DNA of 64,000 nucleotides from an uncultured Bacteroidaceae bacterium (GCA_905235525.1 CAJOLW010000017.1:1-64000); one strand, 5' to 3'. Shown: positions 30,304-38,718, counted from the first letter of the stretch. Numbers and translations: made by a program. The notes: a model not told the origin generated them from the sequence alone.

Positions 30304-31281
30304 CTACCTAAGTTTGAATCGGTAGGTGATGGTGCCACTCTCCGTGTGGTCACCTTCTGAGAAGCGAGATTGCTTGGCTGCTGCCAATGCCGCATTCTTG
30401 AGGGCTACGGAGGAAGTGGTGCTGCTGGTCACACTGGCACTGATGACAGAACCTGATGCGCTGACCTGGATAGAGACAAGCACAGTACCCTCACTGTTGG
30501 GGTCAGCATAGTTAGGCTTGGCAAGATAGACGACGGTACGATTGCCCACCTTGGCAGATGTACCTGTACCAAGACCGCCTGTTCCCGTCGTAGCACCTGT
30601 ATTGCTGTTACCATTGGGTGAACCTTGTGCGCCATTACCTGTCGTGTTGCCACTGTTTCCCTTGTTGCCAGTGCCGAATGCACCTGCCACACGACTATTG
30701 GCTGCAGCGGCAGCCTTACGGTCGGCTTCGGCTTTCTTGCGGGCTTCTTCCTCTGCCCTACGGCGAGCCTCCTCGGCAGCACGTTTCTTGGCAGCCTCTT
30801 CGGCCTTACGTTTGGCTTCGGCTTCTGCTTTGATGCGTGCCTCTTCAGCAGCCTTCTTTTTCGCTTCTTCGGCAGCCTTCTTCTTGGCTTCCTCGGCAGC
30901 AATGGACTTCTCTTGATCTTGTGTGATGAGAGGTTTGGCAGGTTGAGGTTTAGGCGCAGGAGTGGGTTTGGGAGCCGGTGTAGGCTTCGGAGTTGGTGGT
31001 GGAGCGACTGGTACAGGGTCTGCCTCTTCAGGCACATCCGTAGATTCGGGAGCGTCGGTGGCTTCCGGGGTGTCGGATGCATCAGCAGGCAAACCACCGA
31101 GGTCTTCGCCTCCTGCATCTTCCACATTGCCGAGAAGCACAGGCACACCGTCTTCCTTTTCCTTGTCGGGTTGCGCCACAGAGAGCGTCAGAACGGCAAG
31201 GAGAAGTGCGATGGCTACATGTACCAAAATGGAGATGACACCAGCCTTTACCTTATCTTTTTTAGGAGAATTGTCATTCAT
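30304..31281 (-). CDS. TonB/TolA-like energy transducer
   Basis: This 325-residue protein links the inner-membrane ExbBD motor to outer-membrane receptors. It has a short cytoplasmic start, one membrane helix (about residues 14-36) and a Pro/Lys spacer (TPKPTPAPKPTPAPKP). A long Ala/Lys/Glu/Arg helix of TolA type follows (about 120-195), then a Gly/Asn/Thr-rich linker and a C-terminal TonB-like domain (EGTVLVSIQVSASGSVISASV...GTITYRFKL). The mix of TolA-like helix and TonB-like C-terminus leaves open whether it serves uptake or envelope integrity. The ATG at 31281 is preferred to a TTG at 31305; it overlaps exbD by 8 bp. Confidence 0.9.
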   Translation of the reverse strand: MNDNSPKKDKVKAGVISILVHVAIALLLAVLTLSVAQPDKEKEDGVPVLLGNVEDAGGEDLGGLPADASDTPEATDAPESTDVPEEADPVPVAPPPTPKPTPAPKPTPAPKPQPAKPLITQDQEKSIAAEEAKKKAAEEAKKKAAEEARIKAEAEAKRKAEEAAKKRAAEEARRRAEEEARKKAEADRKAAAAANSRVAGAFGTGNKGNSGNTTGNGAQGSPNGNSNTGATTGTGGLGTGTSAKVGNRTVVYLAKPNYADPNSEGTVLVSIQVSASGSVISASVTSSTTSSVALKNAALAAAKQSRFSEGDHTESGTITYRFKLR

Positions 31282-31690
31282 CGTGTGATGGTGGTCGTGT
31301 GGCAAGAACCATCTTGAAGTGGTTCTCGTTGGCTATACTGAGAATTTCAACAATATTTCGATAGGGAACCGCCTCATCGGCATAGAGAGAGACGAAGAGT
31401 TCGGTGGAGTCGTCCACCTGTGCACCCAGCACTTGGGGGAGTTCTTCCAGTGTGACGGGCTCTTCCTGTTCGTTGCCAGCAGCGGCGTAGAGGTTGAGAT
31501 CTTTGTCAATGACCACCCGGACCGTTGCCTTCACCGTCGTCTGCTTCTTGCCCTGTGGCAGCAGCACCTTGATGGCATTGGGCGAGACCATCGTGCTCGT
31601 AATCATAAAGAAGATGAGCAGAAGGAATATAATATCGGTCATCGACGCCATGTTGAACGTCGGACTGACCTTAGTTCTTCGCTTAAACAT
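31274..31690 (-). CDS. exbD: Biopolymer transporter ExbD/TolR
   Basis: ExbD is the motor subunit that, with ExbB, uses proton flow to drive TonB. The 138-residue protein has one membrane helix with the essential Asp19 (FNMASMTDIIFLLLIFFMI), followed by a periplasmic domain. It lies 4 bp after exbB and overlaps the TonB-like gene, so the three are one transcript and coupled in translation. Confidence 0.95.
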   Translation of the reverse strand: MFKRRTKVSPTFNMASMTDIIFLLLIFFMITSTMVSPNAIKVLLPQGKKQTTVKATVRVVIDKDLNLYAAAGNEQEEPVTLEELPQVLGAQVDDSTELFVSLYADEAVPYRNIVEILSIANENHFKMVLATRPPSHDE

Positions 31691-31694
31691 AGGA

Positions 31695-32318
31695 TCACTC
31701 CCCTTCGCTTACGATGTCCATGAATGTGAGTGACTTGGCTTCAATCTCGTTCACCACACCATCAATCTTTGCCACCAGATAGTTGTAGCCGAAGAGAGCC
31801 ACGATGCCGACAGCAAGACCGCCCACCGTGGTGATCATTGCCTGATAGATACCACCTGAAAGAAGGCTGATGTCAATGTTACCACCAGCATTGCTCATCT
31901 GCCAGAATGCCTCGACCATACCGATGACGGTGCCGAGGAATCCAATCATGGGCGCACCACCAGCGATGGTAGCCAACACAGGCAGACGCTTTTCCATCGT
32001 AGCAATCTCAAGGTTGCCAGTGTTCTCGATGGCTGTCTGAATCTCTGATGCCGGCTTGCCGATACGGCTGATGCCACGCTCAATCATACGGGCAGCAGCG
32101 GTGTTGGTGTTACGGCAATAGTTGATGGCCGACTTCACATCGTTGTTTTTCATGTAATCGCGAATGCGATCCATAAAGAGTTTGTCGTCCTTGCCGGCAC
32201 TGCGGATAGCCAAGAAACGCTCAACGAAAATGTACACTGCAATGACAGAAAGGACTGCGAGGACGATCATAATCCATCCGCCTTTCGATGCGAGCTCAAG
32301 AATGCTCAGTTCTTCCAT
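31695..32318 (-). CDS. exbB: MotA/TolQ/ExbB proton channel family protein
   Basis: ExbB forms the pentameric channel around ExbD. The 207-residue protein has a first membrane helix at about 14-33 and a cytoplasmic region. The conserved double helix follows (LPVLATIAGGAPMIGFLGTVIGMVEAF at about 110-136 and GIYQAMITTVGGLAVGIVALFGYNYL at about 156-182), with the family's Thr/Gly pattern. It is the first gene of the exbB-exbD-tonB operon, with a strong promoter at 32413-32420 facing the nadK promoter. Confidence 0.95.
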   Translation of the reverse strand: MEELSILELASKGGWIMIVLAVLSVIAVYIFVERFLAIRSAGKDDKLFMDRIRDYMKNNDVKSAINYCRNTNTAAARMIERGISRIGKPASEIQTAIENTGNLEIATMEKRLPVLATIAGGAPMIGFLGTVIGMVEAFWQMSNAGGNIDISLLSGGIYQAMITTVGGLAVGIVALFGYNYLVAKIDGVVNEIEAKSLTFMDIVSEGE

Positions 32319-32399
32319 AATGTTTCAGTAAATTAGTATCAATTATCTATTAGAAGTCACTTTTCTTTTTCTAAGGCACTATTTATCAAATTAAAAATG

Positions 32400-32407
32400 T
32401 ACCTTTG
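32400..32407 (+). promoter_or_regulatory. Promoter -7 box for nadK
   Basis: TACCTTTG matches the -7 consensus, with a leader of about 50 nt to the nadK ATG. It forms part of a near-palindrome with the opposing exbB box (32400-32420). Confidence 0.65.
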
Positions 32408-32412
32408 CAGTG

Positions 32413-32420
32413 CAAAAGTA
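32413..32420 (-). promoter_or_regulatory. Promoter for exbB-exbD-tonB
   Basis: The minus strand reads TACTTTTG, with TTTG (plus 32441-32444) exactly 20 bp upstream. It faces the nadK promoter, so the two start sites would lie within or next to each other's -7 box and the two transcripts would overlap slightly at their 5' ends. Confidence 0.7.
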
Positions 32421-32459
32421 CAACTTTTTCACACATAAGACAAATAAAAAATATTAAAT

Positions 32460-33344
32460 ATGACTAAAAAACTCAAGTTTGCCCTCTTTGGCAATGTTCA
32501 CCAGGAGCGTAAGAGTGCTGCCGTGCAAAAATTCCTTGCCATTGCCACCGAAAAAAAAGCGGAACTTGCCATGCCTGAATCGTTCTTTTCCTTTCTGCGT
32601 GATAACATGAAGATTCATGTACCTAATTGCGAAATCATCAGGGACAACAATTTCACGGCTGATTATGTGGTGTGTATGGGTGGCGACGGCACGTTTCTGG
32701 ATGTAGCAAGCCGCGTGGGTGACAAGGAAATCCCCATCATTGGTATCAATACTGGCAGATTGGGCTTTTTGGCAAGTTTCTCACCCGACCATATCGAGGA
32801 GACGATGGCAGACGTCTACGACGGCAACTTCTGCGTGAAGGCACATAGCGTGCTGAATATCTCGTGTGATGAGATGGAACTGAAAGACTACCCCTATGCT
32901 CTAAATGAGATAGCCATCCTGAAACATGACATCTCGTCAATGATTGCCATCCACACCGACATCAATGATGAATACCTGACAACCTATCAGGCGGACGGAC
33001 TCATCATCGGCACACCAACTGGAAGTACAGCCTATTCGCTCAGCGTGGGCGGTCCCATCATTGTACCTCAAAGCGACACCATCAGCCTCACACCTGTGGC
33101 TCCTCACAGCCTCAACATGCGGCCAATGGTATTGTGTGATGACAGCGAGATTTCTCTCCGTGTGGAAAGCCGCAGTCACAGTTTCCTCATTTCACTTGAT
33201 GGACGAAGCCAAAATTATCCAGACAACATCCACCTTCGTATCCGCAAAGCACCTTATTGCGTGAAAGTAGTGACAAAACAAAACCAAAATTTCTTTTCCA
33301 CCTTACGGAAAAAGATGATGTGGGGCGCTGACAGCAGAGGGTGA
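32460..33344 (+). CDS. nadK: NAD kinase
   Basis: NadK phosphorylates NAD to NADP using ATP or polyphosphate. The 294-residue protein has the GGDGT motif (residues 74-78, VCMGGDGTFLDVA), the catalytic Asp within it, GINTGRLGFL and the second conserved block LIIGTPTGSTAYSLSVGGPI. The C-terminus has the family's beta-sandwich (ISLRVESRSHSFLISLDGR). It is divergent from exbB and convergent with the ATP-grasp/receiver gene, ending 29 bp from it. Its probable terminator lies inside the end of that gene. Confidence 0.96.
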   Translation: MTKKLKFALFGNVHQERKSAAVQKFLAIATEKKAELAMPESFFSFLRDNMKIHVPNCEIIRDNNFTADYVVCMGGDGTFLDVASRVGDKEIPIIGINTGRLGFLASFSPDHIEETMADVYDGNFCVKAHSVLNISCDEMELKDYPYALNEIAILKHDISSMIAIHTDINDEYLTTYQADGLIIGTPTGSTAYSLSVGGPIIVPQSDTISLTPVAPHSLNMRPMVLCDDSEISLRVESRSHSFLISLDGRSQNYPDNIHLRIRKAPYCVKVVTKQNQNFFSTLRKKMMWGADSRG

Positions 33345-33383
33345 TTGAGAGTTGAGGGGTGAAAACTGAAAAATTATTGATGA
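33342..33383. repeat. Heptamer array after nadK
   Basis: Starting at the nadK stop codon, units TGATTGA, GAGTTGA, GGGGTGA, AAACTGA, AAAATTA and TTGATGA follow with 7-bp spacing and run into the stop codon of the convergent gene at 33374. Confidence 0.65.
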
Positions 33384-36358
33384 GGGAGTAACACGACTCC
33401 CTCTTTTTTCATACCATCAATCTTGATGGCAACAGGTTGTTCAAAGCGCACGTGGCGCACATGCTCCGTCTCTTCCACAGCAGGCAGGGAGTTGAGGAGG
33501 GCTTGGTTGTAGATGCCATCACCCATGAAATCGTTGACGGTGAAATAACCCACTCCCATGGATGTGAGGTTCTGGAAAAAGTGGGTACCTTGACTGGGAT
33601 CGACACGGAAGTTGCTCAACCCGGCTTCCACAATCACCTTCGCTGCGGAGATATTGGGCCACTTGACAGGAATGCCCAACCACGAATCGCTGGAACCCCA
33701 TCGTCCTGGCCCCACCAACACATAAGTCTCCCCACGCTGGAGAAAACCACGATTGATATGTTCAATCTCCTCAGCAATGGTGGTGTTGTTGGCTGCAGAA
33801 TAGTCATCGGTCTTGACATAGACCACATCCACGACATCGCTGACCACACCGTGGCCAATAGCATTATGACTGCGAATCAAGCAAGCATTGTCTGCTATCT
33901 GCGTCAAATCTTCATCGAGTTGCATTTGATTATCCACCATGGGACGAATCTGAAGCAGATAAAACTCACCAGAACGGTCATCATGCAGGTTGACAGCAAA
34001 CTCTATCTCCACTGGACGCGCCATTTCCTTCTGCCCATAATAGAGCACCTTCTGAAGCAGTTGCGGCAATGGGAACACACCATTCTGCAACACCCCCGAG
34101 AAGGAAATGATTTTTCGGTTCTTCCCTTCATAGTAACCGTCATAAATGCACTGATCGTAAGGGTCGAAGGTAGAGACTATCCACTTCAGAGAGCCATCAT
34201 GATCAGCATCACGCACCGTTACCTGCTTGAGGTTAAAAGCGTCATCCACCTGGAAAGCCAATGCGCCATTCGTCCCATCTGTACTGTTAGCATCCACATC
34301 CAAGGCATAGAATTTTGTCTGTGTTTCCCTCAAAGCAATTTCCATTTCACTGGTCTGCAACACTTTATCAGGATGGTAAGGACAGACACGCAGGCAGAGA
34401 CCACCATCCACGATGTACTTGCCTAATCCAAGCGCCAATTCCACAACACCCTCGTCAGCAGTCTCTTCACCGATGGGATAGTAGTTGATGCTCCGCCCCA
34501 CACCCGAAATGGTGGGATAAAAACCATTGTCGTATTTCAGCCCGACCACCTCTTGCAGGATAACTGCCATTTTTTCTTGGTCAATGACATTAGAGGTGGC
34601 AACCATATAGTCTTTCGACGCTCGGTAGAACACACTGGCATACACACTCTTGATGGCATTGGAAAGCATTTCAAGCCGCACGTATTTATCCTCCGCATGT
34701 GGAATCATATAGGTAGAATAGATACCCGCAAACGGTTGATAATGGCTGTCCTCCAGCAAGGACGAGGAACGGATGGCAACGGGACCACCTACTACATCCA
34801 TGAAAGACATCAAGTCATCGGCAAGATTCTCAGGCAAACGCCCACGAAGGAAATACTGCAAGATTTCATCATCGGGGATGTCTGACAGCGCCACCTCATA
34901 GAGTCCGTTGCTCTCCATAAACTGGTCAAAGATATCGGTACAAAGAACCACTGTCTTAGGTATCTGCACACTGGCGTTCTCTAACTCATTGAGGTCAGTG
35001 CGACGCTTGATGATATTGTCGAGAAAAGCCAAGCCTCTACCCTTTCCGCCCAAGGAGCCTTCACCGATACGGGCAAACTGGCTGTAACTGTCAAAACGGT
35101 CGCGATGGAATATGGCAACCACACCACGGTTCTTCATGCGACGATAACTGACAATGGCATCAAAAATGTACTGACGATGAGCATCCACGTCGGTTTCCAC
35201 CTTCCAAGTAATTTTCTTCAAGAATTCTGCCACAGGGAAAATAGCACGGGAAGCCAACCATCGCGACACATTGTTATGCCGCAAGTGATAACTGAGAGAG
35301 TCTGCAGGAAGGGTGAAAATCTTGTCTTGCAACTCCTTCAAATTGTGGACACGCCCCACTTCCTCCATCGTATCTGGATTGCGGAAGATGAAATCTCCAA
35401 AGCCAAAATGTTTGGACAACAAATCTTTGATGTCCTGATTGATTTTCTTGGAATTCTTGTCGATGAAAGCAGCCTTGCATTGGTCTGCGTATGGCTTCTT
35501 GTCGCTTTCGCTGGAATTGAGCACCAACGGCACATATTCATCCACTTCACGGATAGCACGGAGCAACTTGAAACCCGCCAATTCATCCTTTTCTTCACTG
35601 TCGGCAAACATCGGGAAGCGACAATCACTAATGACTCCCAATACATTGTCACTATATTTTGAGTAAAGTGCCCACGCCTCTTCATAAGAACGCGCCAACA
35701 CAATTTTGGAGCGTCCACGCATACGCAACATTTCCAACTGAGAATTCAGCGCCTCTGTGGCAAACTCCAAACTCTGCTGCAACACAAATTGATAAAGATT
35801 AGGAAGCAGAGAAGAATAGAAACGGATACTATCTTCCACCACCAAAATCATCTGCACACCTGCAGCCAAATCGTTGGCAAGGTTCATTTTGTCCTCTATC
35901 AACTTAATGATCGACAGCAACAGTTCCGTATTGCCCAACCAACAGAACACATATTCGAACACACTGAGGTCTTCGTTCTCCATACGCCGCGTGATGCCAT
36001 GCGAGAAAGGAGTAAGCACCACAATGGGCAATGCCGGAAACTCCGTCTTGATACCTCTGGCAATGTCAAACACATCGTTGTTTGCTGTTCCTGGCATACA
36101 GATGACAAGGTCAAACTTGGTCTTGCCGATCAGCCCCGCCGCATCTTCCTGTGAAGCGGCACGGAAGAAACGAGGAGGGTAACGCAGACCCAACTTTGCA
36201 TACTCATCAAAAATCTTCTCATCCACGCGTCCGTCATCTTCCAACATGAATGCATCATAAGGGTTCGCAATAATCAGCACATTGAACACGCGCTTCTGCA
36301 TCAAGTCCACAAACTTCGTCTCACGGAGTGTGGGATATTTGTTGTCAACATTTGCCAT
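33374..36358 (-). CDS. Receiver-like / PPDK-type ATP-grasp fusion protein
   Basis: A 994-residue cytoplasmic protein. Residues about 24-150 look like a degenerate response-regulator receiver (FNVLIIANPYDAFMLEDD; FDLVICMPG). Residues about 178-330 are a more complete receiver (MILVVEDSIRFY, VLGVISDCRFPMF with a candidate phospho-Asp, and AAFIDKNSKK with the conserved Lys). From about 440 comes the pyruvate-phosphate-dikinase/PEP-synthase ATP-grasp domain (IGEGSLGGKGRGLAFL; GGPVAIRSSSLLEDSHYQPFAGIYSTY; VEIEFAVNL...FYLLQIRPM). The mobile phospho-His domain (GGxTSH) and the PEP-binding barrel of true PEP synthase are absent. Instead a C-terminal segment carries GPGRWGSSDSWLGIPV and SQGTHFFQNLTS. 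It cannot be a PEP synthase; a phosphotransfer or regulatory kinase role is inference. ATG 36358 is chosen because the promoter at 36390 lies just upstream, which excludes the 41-codon extension. Confidence 0.8.
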   Translation of the reverse strand: MANVDNKYPTLRETKFVDLMQKRVFNVLIIANPYDAFMLEDDGRVDEKIFDEYAKLGLRYPPRFFRAASQEDAAGLIGKTKFDLVICMPGTANNDVFDIARGIKTEFPALPIVVLTPFSHGITRRMENEDLSVFEYVFCWLGNTELLLSIIKLIEDKMNLANDLAAGVQMILVVEDSIRFYSSLLPNLYQFVLQQSLEFATEALNSQLEMLRMRGRSKIVLARSYEEAWALYSKYSDNVLGVISDCRFPMFADSEEKDELAGFKLLRAIREVDEYVPLVLNSSESDKKPYADQCKAAFIDKNSKKINQDIKDLLSKHFGFGDFIFRNPDTMEEVGRVHNLKELQDKIFTLPADSLSYHLRHNNVSRWLASRAIFPVAEFLKKITWKVETDVDAHRQYIFDAIVSYRRMKNRGVVAIFHRDRFDSYSQFARIGEGSLGGKGRGLAFLDNIIKRRTDLNELENASVQIPKTVVLCTDIFDQFMESNGLYEVALSDIPDDEILQYFLRGRLPENLADDLMSFMDVVGGPVAIRSSSLLEDSHYQPFAGIYSTYMIPHAEDKYVRLEMLSNAIKSVYASVFYRASKDYMVATSNVIDQEKMAVILQEVVGLKYDNGFYPTISGVGRSINYYPIGEETADEGVVELALGLGKYIVDGGLCLRVCPYHPDKVLQTSEMEIALRETQTKFYALDVDANSTDGTNGALAFQVDDAFNLKQVTVRDADHDGSLKWIVSTFDPYDQCIYDGYYEGKNRKIISFSGVLQNGVFPLPQLLQKVLYYGQKEMARPVEIEFAVNLHDDRSGEFYLLQIRPMVDNQMQLDEDLTQIADNACLIRSHNAIGHGVVSDVVDVVYVKTDDYSAANNTTIAEEIEHINRGFLQRGETYVLVGPGRWGSSDSWLGIPVKWPNISAAKVIVEAGLSNFRVDPSQGTHFFQNLTSMGVGYFTVNDFMGDGIYNQALLNSLPAVEETEHVRHVRFEQPVAIKIDGMKKEGVVLLPHQ
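33382..33409 (+). terminator. Rho-independent terminator of nadK inside the opposing gene
   Basis: Arms GAGGGAGT (33382-33389) and ACTCCCTC (33396-33403) with a 6-base loop are followed by six T on the plus strand (33404-33409). The element lies within the last codons (GVVLLPHQ) of the convergent ATP-grasp gene. Confidence 0.85.
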
Positions 36359-36389
36359 AATGAGGATAGCACATATCTTTTTCTGCTTG

Positions 36390-36397
36390 CAAAGATA
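36390..36397 (-). promoter_or_regulatory. Promoter of the receiver/ATP-grasp gene
   Basis: The minus strand reads TATCTTTG, with TTTTG (plus 36417-36421) 19 bp upstream. The leader is about 25-30 nt. This placement supports the ATG at 36358. Confidence 0.75.
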
Positions 36398-36460
36398 CAC
36401 AAAATATCTGACCTCACAAAAGGAATGCCACAAAATAGCATTATGACATGATTCTATGCC

Positions 36461-36522
36461 GTACCCCTCGGGTACACCCAACCGTACCCGAGGGGTACGG
36501 CACAGCGAACCCGAGGGGTACA
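36461..36522. promoter_or_regulatory. Three GTACCC-N3-GGGTAC palindromes
   Basis: Palindromes occur at 36461-36475, 36484-36498 and (one arm imperfect) 36508-36522, spaced 23 and 24 bp. The first two also form an 18-bp perfect inverted repeat (36458-36475 with 36484-36501). They lie 65-130 bp upstream of the receiver/ATP-grasp promoter, and are also beyond the terminator of the SusCD operon. They could be operators or a repetitive extragenic palindrome. Confidence 0.65.
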
Positions 36523-36536
36523 GTTTTCACCAGAAC

Positions 36537-36579
36537 AAAAAAGAGGTGGATGCAACCATACGGCACATCCACCTCTTTT
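36537..36579 (-). terminator. Rho-independent terminator of the SusCD/fasciclin operon
   Basis: Arms around AAGAGGTGGATG (36541-36552) and CATCCACCTCTT (36566-36577) form a strong stem. On the minus strand it is followed by T-run (plus A-run 36537-36542), 25 bp after the last SusD stop codon. Confidence 0.9.
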
Positions 36580-36603
36580 AACTATATAAGAGAATCACTC
36601 ACA

Positions 36604-38706
36604 TTATCTTGTCGGCAGTTTGAGGAACCATGGCTTGCCCACCATCTTGGTCGTAGTGCCATATTTCTCTTCGATGCAGGCTGGCATCGTGATAGTTGTA
36701 CCAATGCTTGCGCCACCCAACTCTTGCATCTGATAACGCATGATGTCGTAGAAGCGGAGACCTTCAAAGACGCCTTCAAGTCCCTCCTCCTCCAGAATCA
36801 ACTGAGCAACACGCTCCTGACGCTTTACACGGATTTCATCCGATGCAAGATAATCCGCATTGTATGAATCAACGCTGTCTTTCCTTGCTATATTCACAGA
36901 GTCTGCCCAAGCGTTATACTCAATCACACGATCATACTCCAGAGAGTCTTCATGAGTGGAATTCCTGCTCAATCGTGGCACATCCTCCAACTCGATATCC
37001 TCCACATAGGTCTTCAAACCAGCCTTGGTCTTCTCGTCATCAAGATAATACTTTTCATCGTACTCAGCGTCACCGCAACCGAAAGAGTGAATACCTATCT
37101 GAATGAGAGAACCACCTTCTACGTTACGGTTTGGATCCATCTGATTCAATGGAACAATGGTATAAGTACCAAATCTGTCTGAATTCCAAATAACAGCCGT
37201 ACCCGTTGTTTTCTTCCTGAGGTCATCGTCCGTGAACTTTGGATCTTGAACCGTGAAACCCAGAGATGTAATCAAGCACAAACGGTCAAACTCGTCCTGA
37301 GAGATGATGTCACGATTAGTCATCGTGTAGTAGGAAAGACCATACTTAAGAATGGCAAAAGCGGTCTCAGGGAAACCTGCACGGTTCAGGGCCTCAGCAA
37401 AGTGCAGATAGAGAATGTTGTTGCGGAAGAATGGAATGAATGGCAAATAACTGTCACCTCTAGTAGTAGAACCATACTTTCTATTCAAATAGTACATTCT
37501 GTTATAACTGCTATTCTCACGGCTATTATTTGAATTATCTCCCACGTTGTCAGCACCATCAGACACAGAATAGAGACGGAGGTCACCTTCCATCGTCGGA
37601 TAGTCAGAATACAGATTTGCATCGTGCTCCTTGTAGTACACTTCTGGCAAACCACCACCTTCCAAAACAAGCATACAATAGTCCTGAGCCTTTGAGATGT
37701 CCTTAGCACGCTGTGAAGCCATAACAGCAGGATAATAATTGTTTGAGTCAAGTGAACAGAACACGTTTCTCAACTTTGACACTGTTCCATAATACTCTGA
37801 GGACTCCAATGGCAATACACCGGCACAATCCGTTTCTGATTGGAAATTATTCGTGTAAGAAGCAGCACGTGGTGTTCTGGCATCACGAGAGCCCCATTCA
37901 GCACGCGAACGTCCAGTATAGATTTCCTCATTAGGGAATGTGAAGTAGTCATGGTACATACGAATGGCATTGGTATAGTCTGACTCACTGCCCGTGTAGG
38001 AAGCGCGCCACAAGTAGAGCTCTGCCAGTAATGCGCGAACAGGAATGACAACACGATCCAGACGAACAGAATTGAATGAGCGGTTACCGTAACTTTGACG
38101 CAGGTCATTGTTCTCCGAGGCTCGGAAGTCGCTCAAATCGTTAATCATGTCGGTCAAAATTGTGACAAGACCTCTCTTCTCACCCGATGCCACAATACTT
38201 TCGGCATCGTCGGAAGTCAGCACCGGAGTACGAACATATGGTACCTCACCATAATTCTTTATCAACTCAAGATAACACCATGCACGAAAACTCTTGACAG
38301 CGAGGATTTCCTTCTCGTAATATTTACGAGTACCCTGAGAATTACGTAAAGAATCGACGTATGTCAAGTAAATATTACAACTATTGATCACGGCATAGTA
38401 GTCAACAGGCTGATTATACATATTGGTGGCTGACACATTGTTGGCAGCCAGTTCCTGAATGTCAGCCGACGCATGCAGCGGATCCACATCTACAAGGTCT
38501 GCACGCACTTCACCTAACAGCACTGTGCGGTCTGCCAATTTCTGCATACGCTTGATGATACCCATCATCTGATAAAGAGTGTCTTGTGGAGCGAGGTCTG
38601 TTGTCACCAGCGTGTTTTCAGCCGTAAACATGTCCTCGCATGACACCGTGGCTGCTCCGAGTCCGAGCAGAAGCAAGCCACATTTTATAATAGATTTCAT
38701 TTTCAT
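36604..38706 (-). CDS. RagB/SusD family outer-membrane lipoprotein (distal pair)
   Basis: SusD-like lipoproteins sit as a lid over a SusC barrel and capture the ligand at the cell surface. The 700-residue protein has a lipoprotein signal (LGLGAATVSCEDMF, acylated Cys at about 23). TPR-like helices follow (INSCNIYLTYVDSLRN; SFRAWCYLELIKNYGEVPYV is the classic SusD motif), then the SusD C-terminal domain with LILEEEGLEGVFEGLRFYDIMRY. It is longer than typical SusD (about 550). It is the last gene of the operon, 12 bp after its SusC partner. No ligand can be predicted. Confidence 0.93.
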   Translation of the reverse strand: MKMKSIIKCGLLLLGLGAATVSCEDMFTAENTLVTTDLAPQDTLYQMMGIIKRMQKLADRTVLLGEVRADLVDVDPLHASADIQELAANNVSATNMYNQPVDYYAVINSCNIYLTYVDSLRNSQGTRKYYEKEILAVKSFRAWCYLELIKNYGEVPYVRTPVLTSDDAESIVASGEKRGLVTILTDMINDLSDFRASENNDLRQSYGNRSFNSVRLDRVVIPVRALLAELYLWRASYTGSESDYTNAIRMYHDYFTFPNEEIYTGRSRAEWGSRDARTPRAASYTNNFQSETDCAGVLPLESSEYYGTVSKLRNVFCSLDSNNYYPAVMASQRAKDISKAQDYCMLVLEGGGLPEVYYKEHDANLYSDYPTMEGDLRLYSVSDGADNVGDNSNNSRENSSYNRMYYLNRKYGSTTRGDSYLPFIPFFRNNILYLHFAEALNRAGFPETAFAILKYGLSYYTMTNRDIISQDEFDRLCLITSLGFTVQDPKFTDDDLRKKTTGTAVIWNSDRFGTYTIVPLNQMDPNRNVEGGSLIQIGIHSFGCGDAEYDEKYYLDDEKTKAGLKTYVEDIELEDVPRLSRNSTHEDSLEYDRVIEYNAWADSVNIARKDSVDSYNADYLASDEIRVKRQERVAQLILEEEGLEGVFEGLRFYDIMRYQMQELGGASIGTTITMPACIEEKYGTTTKMVGKPWFLKLPTR

Positions 38707-38718
38707 GATTGATACAAA

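Noticed and set aside
33374..36358. Phosphoenolpyruvate synthase or pyruvate phosphate dikinase
   Set aside because: Only the ATP-grasp domain is present; the phospho-His swivel domain and the PEP/pyruvate barrel are missing.
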